DNA of 39,966 nucleotides, taken from contig JAAFIV010000041.1 in assembly GCA_013298775.1 (NCBI GenBank), forward strand, positions 1 through 39,966. The letters run 5' to 3'. A model generated the notes under the pieces. The model ran no database searches. It was not told where the DNA came from and saw nothing but the letters and a program-made list of their open reading frames with translations. This DNA comes from Ignavibacteria bacterium. GTDB lineage: Bacteria; Bacteroidota; Ignavibacteria; Kapaibacteriales; UBA4661. Each line of letters begins with the position of its first letter. Position 1 is the stretch's first letter. Shown here piece after piece: positions 9,239-17,710 of this stretch. Made by a program: the position numbers and the translations under genes.

Positions 9239-9302
9239 AATCTCGTAAAACCTTCGACACTTTCAAGAATTATCCTTTCCTGAATTCCTCATTTTCCCTA
9301 CC

Positions 9303-9728
9303 ATGAAAACGTCTCTCGCCGATTGCCGCATTATTGACCTTCCAAAAATCTCCGACCCCAGAGGAAATCTCACCTTCATCGAAGGCGAAGGGCGGCATAT
9401 TCCCTTTGCTATCAAGCGGGCGTATTGGATTTACGACGTGCCAGGTGGCGAAAAGCGTGGCGGTCATGCGTACAAAGAACTGCACGAGTTTATCATTGCG
9501 CTTTCGGGCAGTTTCGATGTGGTTTTAGACGATGGCAATGAGCGCAAAGTTTTTTCGCTGAATCGCTCATATTTCGGGCTGTACGTGCCGAATATGGTCT
9601 GGCGGCAGTTAGAGAATTTTTCGACCAATGGCGTTACGCTTATTCTCGCTTCAACGGCGTACAACCCTGATGATTACATCCGCGACTACGAGCAGTTTAC
9701 CAAAGAAAAAGGCTGGCACAACCGATAA
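9303..9728 (+). CDS. FdtA/QdtA-like sugar 3,4-ketoisomerase (WxcM-like cupin), copy 1
   Basis: This 141-residue single-cupin protein matches the family of dTDP-4-keto-6-deoxy-hexose 3,4-ketoisomerases: SDPRGNLTFIEG, KRAYWIYDVPGG, LSGSFDVVLDDG, YVPNMVWRQ and DDYIRDYEQF. In the family motif R-G-x-H-A-H two histidines are conserved (His49/His51 in FdtA). Here the motif reads RGGHAYK, so His55 is kept and the second position is Tyr57. The protein may therefore be catalytically changed or work together with the next gene. It lies 64 bp after the acyltransferase and 42 bp before copy 2, in one likely operon. Assignment to the family is firm; activity is not. Confidence 0.85.
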   Translation: MKTSLADCRIIDLPKISDPRGNLTFIEGEGRHIPFAIKRAYWIYDVPGGEKRGGHAYKELHEFIIALSGSFDVVLDDGNERKVFSLNRSYFGLYVPNMVWRQLENFSTNGVTLILASTAYNPDDYIRDYEQFTKEKGWHNR

Positions 9729-9770
9729 AACCTGCCTTCTGACTCTCCATTGAACAATGAATGACACACA

Positions 9771-10202
9771 ATGAGCTATCGCAAATCCACCATTCGTGAT
9801 TGTAAAATCTTCGACTTGCCGCGTATTTACTACCGCGAGGGCAATCTTACCCCTATTGAAGGTGCGGCAGACATTCCCTTCGACATCAAGCGCACGTTCT
9901 ACATTTACGATATTCCAGGCGGCGAAAACAGAGGCGCACACGCGCATATCGAATGCGAGCAGTTTGTGGTGTGCATTATGGGCAGTTTCGATGTGGCTGT
10001 TGATGACGGCTACAGCCGCGATACCATTCACCTAAACCGCTCCTACAAGGGTTTGTACATCCCGCCTATGATTTGGGCATCAGAAATTAACTTTTCCTCT
10101 GGCTCAATTTGCCTCGTCTTTGCCTCCGACACCTACAAAGAAAGCGACTACTTCCGCGATTATGCTAAGTTTTCCGCCGCAGTCAAAGAACGTGATTTGT
10201 AA
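9771..10202 (+). CDS. FdtA/QdtA-like sugar 3,4-ketoisomerase (WxcM-like cupin), copy 2
   Basis: This 143-residue paralogue of the preceding gene keeps the full RGAHAH motif (His57 and His59). The rest of the cupin core is also kept: REGNLTPIEG, KRTFYIYDIPGG, MGSFDVAVDDG, YIPPMIWASE and SDYFRDYAKF. It should isomerise a dTDP-4-keto-6-deoxy sugar to the 3-keto form, ahead of transamination at C3. The rml-type genes for the starting dTDP-sugar are not in the window. It is the last gene of the small operon; its stop lies only a few bases before a separate promoter for the next gene. Confidence 0.88.
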   Translation: MSYRKSTIRDCKIFDLPRIYYREGNLTPIEGAADIPFDIKRTFYIYDIPGGENRGAHAHIECEQFVVCIMGSFDVAVDDGYSRDTIHLNRSYKGLYIPPMIWASEINFSSGSICLVFASDTYKESDYFRDYAKFSAAVKERDL

Positions 10203-10234
10203 TTTGTAAAATGCGTGTTCTTTTTTTATCTTTG
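10203..10234 (+). promoter_or_regulatory. Bacteroidota-type promoter of the DUF3127 gene
   Basis: TTTG (10203-10206), a 20-nt spacer and TATCTTTG (10227-10234) match the TTTG/TAnnTTTG consensus. The leader to the start at 10297 would be about 55 nt. Confidence 0.7.
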
Positions 10235-10296
10235 CACCTTCACAGTGAATTTTACTCTTTTCTCTCTTAACGTATTTATTCAAAAAGGATTAGTCC

Positions 10297-10683
10297 ATGT
10301 TGTACGAAGCGTTTGGCAAGCTCCACGCAATTTTTCCGGAGATGCAAGTAACCGAGAAATTCCGTAAGCGTGAATTTGTGTTGGAAATCGAAGATGGTAA
10401 TTACCCGCAGCACGTAAAATTTCAGTTTACCCAAGACAAATGCTCTGCGCTGGAATCCTTCAGCAAAGGCGATAAAGTAAAGCTCGTCTTTGGCTTGTCG
10501 GGACGTGAATCTACAAACCGCGACGGAAATTTGGTGTATTACACCAATCTCTCAGCATGGAAATTGGAACGCATTGATGAAGGTGGAGGCTCTGCACCCC
10601 AGCAATCACGCCGCACTGCCACCCCGCAATCTGCTCCTGCTGGAGGCAATAATGCTGCTGAAGATGATGATATTCCGTTCTAA
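10297..10683 (+). CDS. DUF3127 protein (SSB-like OB-fold)
   Basis: This 128-residue protein matches DUF3127, a family mostly found in Bacteroidota: GKLHAIFPEMQVTEKFRKREFVLE, then YPQHVKFQFTQDKC and LSAWKLERI. The body looks like a small OB-fold. A glutamine/alanine-rich linker leads to an acidic tail ending DDDIPF, the same kind of ending used by single-stranded DNA-binding proteins to recruit partners. Binding of nucleic acid is inferred from this and not proven. It has its own promoter upstream and a strong terminator downstream, so it is expressed alone. Confidence 0.85.
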   Translation: MLYEAFGKLHAIFPEMQVTEKFRKREFVLEIEDGNYPQHVKFQFTQDKCSALESFSKGDKVKLVFGLSGRESTNRDGNLVYYTNLSAWKLERIDEGGGSAPQQSRRTATPQSAPAGGNNAAEDDDIPF

Positions 10684-10702
10684 GTGAATACTGAAACATT
10701 GC

Positions 10703-10747
10703 AAGGAAGCCCTACAAACAAGATTTTGTGCGGCTTCCTTTTTTTAT
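10703..10747 (+). terminator. Rho-independent terminator after the DUF3127 gene
   Basis: The stem aaggaagcc (10703-10711) pairs with ggcttcctt (10732-10740) and is followed by a run of T. Confidence 0.85.
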
Positions 10748-10778
10748 TGACCTCTTGTCGCTGCTCAGACATGCTCTT

Positions 10779-10809
10779 CCCGTCCCACCGTTTCTGAACG
10801 GTAGAAGGG
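10779..10809. repeat. Family D hairpin, copy D1
   Basis: The sequence cccgtcccaccgtt (10779-10792) pairs imperfectly with aacggtagaaggg (10797-10809). Like D2 and D4 it is joined to a ctcttc/gaagag word. It lies between the DUF3127 terminator and murB. Confidence 0.5.
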
Positions 10810-10836
10810 ATTTCAAGGAATACCTCTTTATACACT

Positions 10837-11871
10837 ATGATTCTCCAGCACAACTATCCCCTAAAACCGCATAATACCTTTGCTTTGGACGTATTTGCCG
10901 AGCAGTTCGTGAGCATTTCGAGTGAGGAAGAATTGCGCGAGGTATTTCGCTCAGAACAGGGCGCAAGACCAGTATTTGTGCTAGGTGGCGGCAGCAATGT
11001 ATTGTTCACGCAAAATGTGCAGGGGCTTGTTTGCAAGATTGCGCTCACAGGCATCCGCATTGTCCGTGAGACCGCAGAAACACTGGATGTAGAATGTGCG
11101 GCAGGTGAAGGTTGGGATGATGTTGTGCGCACCGCAGTCCAGCAGAACTGGGGCGGCATTGAGAATTTATCGCTTATTCCGGGCAGTATTGGTGCGGCTC
11201 CCGTGCAGAATATCGGTGCGTATGGCGTGGAACTCAAGGACGTGTTGGTTTCTGTGCAAGGAATGATGCGGGATACAGGCGAAATGCGGACATTAACGCA
11301 GGAAGAATGCAAATTTGGCTACCGCGATAGTATTTTCAAACGCGACCTCAGAAACAAATTTGTTATTACCTCAGTAATGATGCGCCTTCGGAAGAATCCG
11401 ACTGCAAACAACCTGCACACAAGCTACGGCGCAATTCGAGAAGAACTCACAAAACTTTTCCCCGAAACACCGCATGAATCCTACACAGTCCACCACGTAA
11501 GCGAGGCAGTGCGCAGCATTCGACGCTCCAAATTACCCGACCCCGCCGTTTTAGGAAATGCGGGGAGCTTTTTCAAAAACCCCGAAGTTTCGCGCAATGT
11601 GTATGAGCGGCTTCATGCAGAACATCCTGCAATGCCAGTATTTGTGCTGGATTCAGGCAAGGTAAAAATTCCTGCTGCTTGGCTTATCGAACAAACAGGC
11701 TGGAAAGGGCGCAAAGACGGCGATGCAGGAATGCACGCGCAACAAGCACTCGTGCTGGTGAACTATGGCAATGCTACGGGGCAAGATTTGGTGAGGCTTT
11801 CAGAGCGTGTTCGTGCAGATGTGTTTGCCAAATTTGCTCTTCAGCTTGAAACGGAAGTGAATATTGTTTAA
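10837..11871 (+). CDS. murB: UDP-N-acetylenolpyruvoylglucosamine reductase (MurB, type I)
   Basis: This 344-residue FAD enzyme reduces UDP-GlcNAc-enolpyruvate to UDP-MurNAc with NADPH in the cytoplasm, the second committed step of peptidoglycan synthesis. The FAD domain shows FVLGGGSNVLF and LSLIPGSIGAAPVQNIGAYG. The C-terminal substrate domain is of the type I (E. coli) form. Catalytic residues are in place: Arg163 in GYRDSIF, the proton-donating Ser244 in NAGSFFKNP, and Glu340 in the C-terminal ETEVNIV. It starts with N-H/HNTF-type residues as usual for the family. It stands apart from other cell-wall genes. Confidence 0.95.
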   Translation: MILQHNYPLKPHNTFALDVFAEQFVSISSEEELREVFRSEQGARPVFVLGGGSNVLFTQNVQGLVCKIALTGIRIVRETAETLDVECAAGEGWDDVVRTAVQQNWGGIENLSLIPGSIGAAPVQNIGAYGVELKDVLVSVQGMMRDTGEMRTLTQEECKFGYRDSIFKRDLRNKFVITSVMMRLRKNPTANNLHTSYGAIREELTKLFPETPHESYTVHHVSEAVRSIRRSKLPDPAVLGNAGSFFKNPEVSRNVYERLHAEHPAMPVFVLDSGKVKIPAAWLIEQTGWKGRKDGDAGMHAQQALVLVNYGNATGQDLVRLSERVRADVFAKFALQLETEVNIV

Positions 11872-11874
11872 AGT

Positions 11875-12021
11875 ACAATGTCGTTAAGTTAAGCCCTCAC
11901 CCCGCTCTGCGAGCGACCCTCTCCCAAAGGGCGAGGGTAAAGAATTGGCTCTGTATCTTGCCCCTCTACCTCTGGGAGAGGGGTTGGGGTGAGGGGAAAA
12001 CGCTTAACGTAATGACATTGT
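11875..12021. repeat. 147-bp imperfect palindrome between murB and the purD-linked gene
   Basis: The outer arms begin acaatgtc..gttaag..ccctcacccc and return as ggggtgagggg..cttaac..gacattgt. The inner arms hold smaller hairpins (ccctctcccaaagggcgaggg and cccctctacctctgggagagg). It fills the space between two convergent genes, where it might also act as a bidirectional terminator. It does not match families A-D. Confidence 0.75.
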
Positions 12022-12052
12022 GTTTGAAGTATTATTTGAACCTTCTTGCTCT

Positions 12053-12736
12053 TTACTGTGTCCGCACAAAGAAAAACAATGCCACCATTATTCCAGCCGC
12101 AGCAATCACCAAAGCTGGCTCTATGACTTGCTTCCAGAAGTTTGGCGGCGCGTCCGGCACATTTGCTTGCGTGAAGGCGTACTGCTTGTTTTCAAGGTTT
12201 GCAACGATGCGGCGTGAAATGGTGTCGCGTGAGATTTCGCTCATGCTTTGGAGTTCTTGAATTGTGCCGTATTTCGTTTCCAAATGTGCGTGAACGGTGC
12301 AGGAAATCTCACGTTGCAGCACATCAACATTATTCTGGCAAGCTGTGTAGCGCGTGGCGGCATCCTCCATGCGCAAATGCAAGCAATAATGCGGCGTAGC
12401 GGAGTCGCTCGTGCGATACCGCTTTTTGCGGGGAAGTTGTGAGAATAAGGCTTGTTCTAGCATCCATGCGGCTTCATGGCTATTGGAACGTAAGCGAAGT
12501 GTATCGCGGAAGGCGGAGGAATCCGATACTTGCTGGGTGAGATAGGCAGGAAAAAGCGGCGAGCGCAGTTGCTTGATGATATTTGGCGCAATATTTTTGC
12601 TGATGAGACTATCCAAAACTTCCAGATTGCGCTTCGGCAGGGCTGTTACGGTGCGGTCTTGCGGGAATAGAGGTATGCTGCACAGAAGAAGTATTGCGCA
12701 AAAAATGACCGTCCGTTTCCATGTTTCAGCCATCAT
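12053..12736 (-). CDS. Unknown secreted protein with C-terminal membrane anchor
   Basis: I do not recognise this 227-residue protein. It has an N-terminal signal-like helix (VIFCAILLLCSIPLFPQ), a mainly helical soluble part with two or three cysteines, and one hydrophobic helix at the very C-terminus (VIEPALVIAAAGIMVALFFFV) followed by RTQ. The expected topology is a periplasmic domain tied to the inner membrane by its tail. Its start lies 20 bp after the purD stop, so the two are probably co-transcribed; this need not mean a shared function. The first two codons are both ATG. Confidence 0.65.
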   Translation of the reverse strand: MMAETWKRTVIFCAILLLCSIPLFPQDRTVTALPKRNLEVLDSLISKNIAPNIIKQLRSPLFPAYLTQQVSDSSAFRDTLRLRSNSHEAAWMLEQALFSQLPRKKRYRTSDSATPHYCLHLRMEDAATRYTACQNNVDVLQREISCTVHAHLETKYGTIQELQSMSEISRDTISRRIVANLENKQYAFTQANVPDAPPNFWKQVIEPALVIAAAGIMVALFFFVRTQ

Positions 12737-12756
12737 ATTTCAGCCCTCAACCTTTC

Positions 12757-14064
12757 TTATTTACTGGTGTCCAAGCCTTTTTGACCAATATCAGTGCGAT
12801 AGGTTTTTCCGCGAAAATGTATCTTGGAAACCGCTTCATAGCTTGCCTTGATAGCTTCTTGCAAATTCTCACCCCGCGCTGTTACGCCGAGAACACGCCC
12901 GCCGTTGGTGGTGAGTTTTTTGTTGCCATGTTCTTCGTGCAATGCCGTTCCTGCGTGGAAAACAAATGCACCTGTGGCTTCTGCCTCCGCTATACCCGTG
13001 ATTTCATCGCCCTTGCGGACTTCGCCCGGATAGCCACCCGCCGCCAGCACCACGCAACACGCCACGCCACTTGCCACATTCCGCACCGCGCTTGGGTCGA
13101 GATTGCCCAATGCCGCGCTGTGCAGGAGTTTCGTAAGGTCGCCATCAAGCACGCTGCAAATAACCTGTGTTTCGGGGTCGCCAAAGCGGGCGTTAAATTC
13201 CACCACGCGCGGATTTCCTTCCGCATCAATCATCAAGCCCGCATATAAACATCCCACAAACGGCATCCCTTCTTGTTTCATTGCCGCCAGCACGGGCGCA
13301 ATGACGCGCTCTTCAGTGCGGTGCAAAATTTCTGGCGTTACAAGCGGTGCAGGTGCATACGCGCCCATTCCACCTGTGTTTTCGCCCGTGTCGCCGTCGC
13401 CGATGCGCTTGTGGTCTTGCGCGGAGGCGAGTGTGAGAAAGCGTTCTCCGTCCGAAATGGCGAAAAGAGAGGCTTCTTCGCCCTGCATAAATTCTTCCAC
13501 CACGATACTATGCCCCGCCGCGCCAAATTTTCCATCAAACATCGCATCCAGCGCGGTGAGTGCCTCGCGGTGGCTTGTGGCAACGCTTACGCCCTTGCCA
13601 GCCGCTAAACCGTCCGCTTTTATCACCACAGGAAGCGGATGATTGGCAACGTATTCACGCGCTTCGGCGTGCTGTTGCACGGAAAAACTGCGGTACTGCG
13701 CTGTCGGAATGCCATGCTTTTGCATAAAATCTTTCGCAAATTTCTTGGACGATTCCAACTGTGCCGCCAAACGCGACGGTCCAAACACCGCGATATTCCG
13801 TGCGCGGAGGTCATCTGCCAAGCCAGAGGCGAGCGGAGCTTCGGGACCAATTATCACCAAATCAATCGCGGCAATTTCACAAAACTCGACGACTTCCGCA
13901 TGATGGCTCGCATTCAAGACTTTCTCGCCAAGATGTGCTGCGTGGGCAAATTGCAAAATACCCGGATTACCGGGAGCCGCATAGATTCTAGTGTCTGGGC
14001 TGTCTGCGCATTTGCGAGCAAGTGCGTGTTCGCGTCCGCCGGAGCCGATAAGGAGAATGTTCAT
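12757..14064 (-). CDS. purD: Phosphoribosylamine-glycine ligase (GAR synthetase)
   Basis: This 435-residue ATP-grasp enzyme joins glycine to 5-phosphoribosylamine in purine synthesis. It begins with the signature MNILLIGSGGREHALARKCADSP. It carries the GPEAPLASGLADDL segment and the ATP-grasp core (VVIKADGLAAGKGVSVA, then IVVEEFMQGEEASLFAISDG). The metal-binding region VVEFNARFGDPETQ and the C-terminal domain with AAGGYPGEVRKGDEI complete it. Length and order are normal. Other purine genes are not nearby. It is the first gene of a two-gene minus-strand unit. Confidence 0.96.
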   Translation of the reverse strand: MNILLIGSGGREHALARKCADSPDTRIYAAPGNPGILQFAHAAHLGEKVLNASHHAEVVEFCEIAAIDLVIIGPEAPLASGLADDLRARNIAVFGPSRLAAQLESSKKFAKDFMQKHGIPTAQYRSFSVQQHAEAREYVANHPLPVVIKADGLAAGKGVSVATSHREALTALDAMFDGKFGAAGHSIVVEEFMQGEEASLFAISDGERFLTLASAQDHKRIGDGDTGENTGGMGAYAPAPLVTPEILHRTEERVIAPVLAAMKQEGMPFVGCLYAGLMIDAEGNPRVVEFNARFGDPETQVICSVLDGDLTKLLHSAALGNLDPSAVRNVASGVACCVVLAAGGYPGEVRKGDEITGIAEAEATGAFVFHAGTALHEEHGNKKLTTNGGRVLGVTARGENLQEAIKASYEAVSKIHFRGKTYRTDIGQKGLDTSK

Positions 14065-14094
14065 GGAAGAATGACGGAGGGTGTTTTCGGGAAA

Positions 14095-14126
14095 CCCGTT
14101 CTACCGCGAAGAAGCGGCAGGACGGG
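14095..14126. repeat. Family D hairpin, copy D2
   Basis: The sequence cccgttctaccgc pairs with gcggcaggacggg (11 of 13 positions) and is followed by aagag, as in D4. It lies upstream of purD next to element C1. Confidence 0.55.
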
Positions 14127-14190
14127 AAGAGTGCGTTTATACTTTTAGTACACGGTGAAATCTGTGCAGGGTATGAAAAATAAGGCTTCC

Positions 14191-14266
14191 GTGGCACAGA
14201 CATTCTTATCTGTGTTTTCCACTTGAACACCGCACTAACACTCACAGACAGGAATGTCTGTGCCAC
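14191..14266. repeat. Family C element (REPIN-like), copy C1
   Basis: Two inverted 24-bp arms (14191-14214 and 14243-14266) begin or end with gtggcacagaca. The right arm is itself a small hairpin, cacagaca-ggaa-tgtctgtg; the left arm is a slightly degraded one. A 28-bp core separates them. It sits between purD and the chemotaxis receptor gene. Confidence 0.85.
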
Positions 14267-14298
14267 TATTGCAGAGATTTTGTTGTGTACTGAGGCAT

Positions 14299-16515
14299 TT
14301 ACAAATCAATCGTGAATGGCTCATTCATTACTGGTACTTTTGGCTGCTCGCGCACGTGAACGCCGTTGCTATTGTCTGCAAGGGTGATAAAATCTGCATC
14401 GGTGAAGCCTATAAACGGTTGATGACCATTCGTCGCGGCTTGCATGAGGTCGGTTTCATCTAATTTGAAGAAGTTCAACAAGCCTTGCAAATTATTGGTC
14501 AATTTGCCCAAACGCTGTACACTTTGGCGTATTTGCTGGATGGACGCACCCGATTCTGCTGAAATTTTCTGCACCGTTTGAATTGTTCTTACAATATTTC
14601 CGCTCATGGCGGCTTGCTGCTCGCTTGCTGCCGCGATATTTTCTACCACTTTGGCAACATTTTCGGTGCGGTCAATGATACGATGCAGCGCAGAGCCAGC
14701 GTCCTGTGTGATGCTCTGCCCACGCTCTACGCGGTCTTTGCCAGCTTTCATGGCTTTAATCGCGCTACCTGTATCGGATTGAATACGGTCAATCATAATC
14801 GTAATTTGCTTGGTGGCTTGCTGTGTGCGCTCTGCCAAGCTCCGCACTTCGTCCGCAACAACCGCAAAGCCGCGTCCTTGCTCGCCTGCGCGGGCTGCTT
14901 CGATAGCAGCGTTCAGCGCAAGCAGGTTTGTTTGGTCAGCAATTTCTTCAATCACTTGCGCAATTTTTCCAATTTCCTTGCTGCTTTTGCCAAGCTCGGA
15001 AATTACGCCAGCAGAATTCGAGACCGCCTCGCCAATCACACTCATTTCGCGTATCATTTCCTCCACAATTGTTTCGCTCTGTGCCGCATCATTGCTTGCA
15101 CCTGAGGCATCGTGCGCTGCCATCACGGTTTTGCGGGAATTGTCGTGGATGGTGCTGTTGATTTCACCAACGGTCAGCGTTGCAGCCTCCATTTCATCGG
15201 CTTGCTGAGACAATCCTTGAATGAGTTGCTGTACTTGTTTGGTAATTTCCGTGTTCGCCGTAGCAGTATTTTCGGCAGCATCGGCGACCTTATCCACCAT
15301 GAGGCGAATGTTGCTCACGGCAGAATTGAAGCCGTCGTAGAGCTTGCCAATGTCGTCGTTGCTCGTTACGGGAAGCTGCACAGTGAGGTTGCCATTGGAA
15401 AATTCGTCCATGCTGTGCAAAATGGTTTCAATGCTTGCCGACAAGCGTTGTTTTTCCTCGCTAATTTGCCGCACAGCCGCATCCACCTTTGCTTGAACAC
15501 TTGCTTTCTCTGTTCGTAACTCCGAAACATACGCCTGAATATGCGCAGTCATTTGCCGAAACGAAACCGCTAAATCCTCAATTTCATCATTGCTGCGCAC
15601 ATCGTCCAAACGCACAGCATAATCCCCTTCAGCAATGGCGCGGGCTGCACGGCGCAGCGTATTAAGCGGCTTTGTGATAATGCGTGCCAGAAGAAGCGCA
15701 ATACCAATGCTCAAGATAATTGTTAGCAAAACGGCAATGCCAGAAAAAGCGAGGTACGACGAGGCTTTGGAGGATTTCTCTCGTGCCATTTCTTTCAAAA
15801 TTGGTCGCACTGCTTTGACATGTTCTTTGAAATCTGCTCGATTTTTTTCGACGACTTTTGCCAACAGCGCAAGCTGTTCCGATTGCAAACGGCATTCCTC
15901 TACTAAGCGGATAAACTCTTGCTGCGAAGCGGGGTCGGTGCTGACAAGATTTGCTTTTGTTTCTACAAAATTCAAGGTTGCATCAAACTCTTTTTGAGCT
16001 TTTTGAATTTTCCGTCCCATAAATGCCGCCTCAGCATATTCGCGGAGCTTGCTGCGGCTTAATTGCATGGTGAAAATAAGTTCGTCGGCTTCTACGCCAA
16101 GAGTGAGTTTTTCCGCGCCTCTCAAGCGAGAATTGATTTGCCCTAAAATTCCTACGGTATCATTCAAGCCAATAGTACGCGAAAGAAGTACCGTAGAATC
16201 AAAATTTTGTTTGTAGTTTGCAAGTGCGACCGCCAGACGCTCGGCGGTTGCTTCGCCGCGAAAAAGATTAACAAGCGAATCGCAAGTAGTAACGGCAGAA
16301 TCTACGCGGGCGGCGTACTTCATCTGACGAAACGTGATGAAATCTAAATCGCTTTGGCGCGATTGCAAAAAGCTAATTTCAATCAATCGTACATTCTCTC
16401 GTTCATCCAATGCACGATTTGAGAGAAGTGCGAACAGACTAAGAAGCATCGTGAATGACAGCAACACAGCCGCCATTCCAATAAGTTTTCGAGAAAGTGT
16501 CCAGCGAAATTTCAT
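14299..16515 (-). CDS. Methyl-accepting chemotaxis protein
   Basis: This 738-residue receptor has a first membrane helix (about 11-31) and a periplasmic helical sensor region to about 250 of the four-helix-bundle type. A second membrane helix follows (about 255-280, [24 protein letters not shown]), then HAMP (about 280-332). The long cytoplasmic signalling rod contains the conserved hairpin tip ([21 protein letters not shown], then [18 protein letters not shown]). It signals to CheA/CheW. The C-terminal end (residues after FKLDETDL) is not a CheR-docking pentapeptide. The ligand is unknown. No other che gene lies in the window. A TAAGTTTG box on the minus strand (16617-16624) may be its -7 element. 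Confidence 0.92.
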   Translation of the reverse strand: MKFRWTLSRKLIGMAAVLLSFTMLLSLFALLSNRALDERENVRLIEISFLQSRQSDLDFITFRQMKYAARVDSAVTTCDSLVNLFRGEATAERLAVALANYKQNFDSTVLLSRTIGLNDTVGILGQINSRLRGAEKLTLGVEADELIFTMQLSRSKLREYAEAAFMGRKIQKAQKEFDATLNFVETKANLVSTDPASQQEFIRLVEECRLQSEQLALLAKVVEKNRADFKEHVKAVRPILKEMAREKSSKASSYLAFSGIAVLLTIILSIGIALLLARIITKPLNTLRRAARAIAEGDYAVRLDDVRSNDEIEDLAVSFRQMTAHIQAYVSELRTEKASVQAKVDAAVRQISEEKQRLSASIETILHSMDEFSNGNLTVQLPVTSNDDIGKLYDGFNSAVSNIRLMVDKVADAAENTATANTEITKQVQQLIQGLSQQADEMEAATLTVGEINSTIHDNSRKTVMAAHDASGASNDAAQSETIVEEMIREMSVIGEAVSNSAGVISELGKSSKEIGKIAQVIEEIADQTNLLALNAAIEAARAGEQGRGFAVVADEVRSLAERTQQATKQITIMIDRIQSDTGSAIKAMKAGKDRVERGQSITQDAGSALHRIIDRTENVAKVVENIAAASEQQAAMSGNIVRTIQTVQKISAESGASIQQIRQSVQRLGKLTNNLQGLLNFFKLDETDLMQAATNGHQPFIGFTDADFITLADNSNGVHVREQPKVPVMNEPFTIDL

Positions 16516-16616
16516 AACGATACCTTGTCAGCTTCGGTAAGGAAATCAGTAAAGAAAGCGTGTATAACAACATAACAACGGCATAAAAGAGCTTTTTAGA
16601 ACGTTCACAAATGGCG

Positions 16617-16624
16617 CAAACTTA
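16617..16624 (-). promoter_or_regulatory. Possible -7 promoter box of the chemotaxis receptor gene
   Basis: The minus-strand sequence TAAGTTTG fits TAnnTTTG and lies about 100 bp before the start at 16515. I found no good upstream TTTG partner, so the call is weak. Confidence 0.3.
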
Positions 16625-16667
16625 GACTGTTACGCGTACCATTCGATTCAGTTTTTACGCGCCTTCG

Positions 16668-16694
16668 GTAGCACAGACACTCTTGTCTGTGCCG
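16668..16694. repeat. Family C single arm, copy C2
   Basis: A lone family C hairpin: gcacagaca pairs with tgtctgtgc around a ctct loop, preceded by gta so that the 5' end reads GTAG. The partner arm seen in C1 and C4 is missing. Confidence 0.7.
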
Positions 16695-16786
16695 CAAAAT
16701 GAGTATTTTGCGAAAGTCCTACTTTTGCCATTATCGTGAAAACATCGTGAAATAACTACACCTTGAATAACCACCAGTAAATTACA

Positions 16787-17515
16787 ATGAAAACAGTTCA
16801 ATTTCAAGCATTTATGCGCATATTCCATCAAACATTAGCTTTATCATTGCTCTTTATGCTTGTACACGGTGCGAGCATAAATCTCGACGCACAAACCATG
16901 CCAAACCATTTGGATTCGCTCCATTCTACGCGCCTTTCCATCAATAAAACAGCAATGCTTACGCTCGGAGCGTGGGCGGTCGGGAACATGGCAATAAATG
17001 GTGCGCTCATGCTACAATCTTCACAAAACCTTGCTTCGGGGAATGAAGCCGCTAAAGTACCATTTTATTTTCAGCAAATGAATGTCTTTTGGAATGTGAT
17101 AAATCTTGGCTTGGCAGCAGGTGGTTACTGGGGTTCGCTCTCCGAGCCAGCGCACGCAGCTTCGCTTATGGACGCGCTGGAAAAACAAGCCTCCATTGAG
17201 CGCATTCTCCTTTTCAATGCCGGACTTGACTGCGCATATCTCGCAGCCGCCGCATGGATGCTGGAGCGTAGCAAAACCGACAGTGAGCGGCAAGGATTAT
17301 GGCAAGGCTACGGGCAATCACTTCTGCTACAAGGCGCATTCCTGCTGGTCTTCGACGTTGCCGTCTTTGCGATACAGCACACTTCCACCGAGCCGCTTGT
17401 GCGGAAAGTATTGGAGAGTGTGCAGCTTGCACCAGTGAGTATTGGTGCGGCTTCGGGGATGAATCAAGGAATGCAAACGGGATTTCAGCTAGGTGTGCGT
17501 GTGAAAATTGAGTAA
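16787..17515 (+). CDS. Unknown membrane protein of a small Bacteroidota-type family
   Basis: This 242-residue protein has an N-terminal signal-like helix (TLALSLLFMLVHGASI) and three or four further hydrophobic helices. The first of them, MLTLGAWAVGNMAINGALML, carries the LGxWAxxN pattern seen in a group of uncharacterised Bacteroidota membrane proteins (I think DUF6992, not verified). Later segments are FWNVINLGLAAGGYWG, ILLFNAGLDCAYLAAAAWML and LLLQGAFLLVFDVAVFAI. The end after residue 225 looks like a short polar tail. Function is unknown. It seems to be a single-gene unit, with palindromic repeats on both sides. Confidence 0.7.
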   Translation: MKTVQFQAFMRIFHQTLALSLLFMLVHGASINLDAQTMPNHLDSLHSTRLSINKTAMLTLGAWAVGNMAINGALMLQSSQNLASGNEAAKVPFYFQQMNVFWNVINLGLAAGGYWGSLSEPAHAASLMDALEKQASIERILLFNAGLDCAYLAAAAWMLERSKTDSERQGLWQGYGQSLLLQGAFLLVFDVAVFAIQHTSTEPLVRKVLESVQLAPVSIGAASGMNQGMQTGFQLGVRVKIE

Positions 17516-17555
17516 ATTTGGCGTAATGATTCAAGTCATTTCAAGTCATTCGTCA

Positions 17556-17664
17556 GGGAACGCGGATTTGGAGGACTTTTGATGACTGGTCAGGACTCTA
17601 CCATATTTTTTCACAATTTTTATGTCCTCTAAAGTCCTCTTCAGTCCTCAAAATCCGCGTTCCC
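17556..17664. repeat. 109-bp imperfect palindrome before the SRAP gene
   Basis: The left arm gggaacgcggattt..ggaggact (17556-17577) returns as agtcctc..aaaatccgcgttccc (17643-17664). Several gaggact/agtcctc words in both orientations lie in between. Two direct copies of tcaagtcatt (17531-17550) precede it. It does not match families A-D. Confidence 0.75.
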
Positions 17665-17710
17665 CAATCACGATAGAAGCAGATAATTCCCATTCCCCAA
17701 AAGGCAGACT

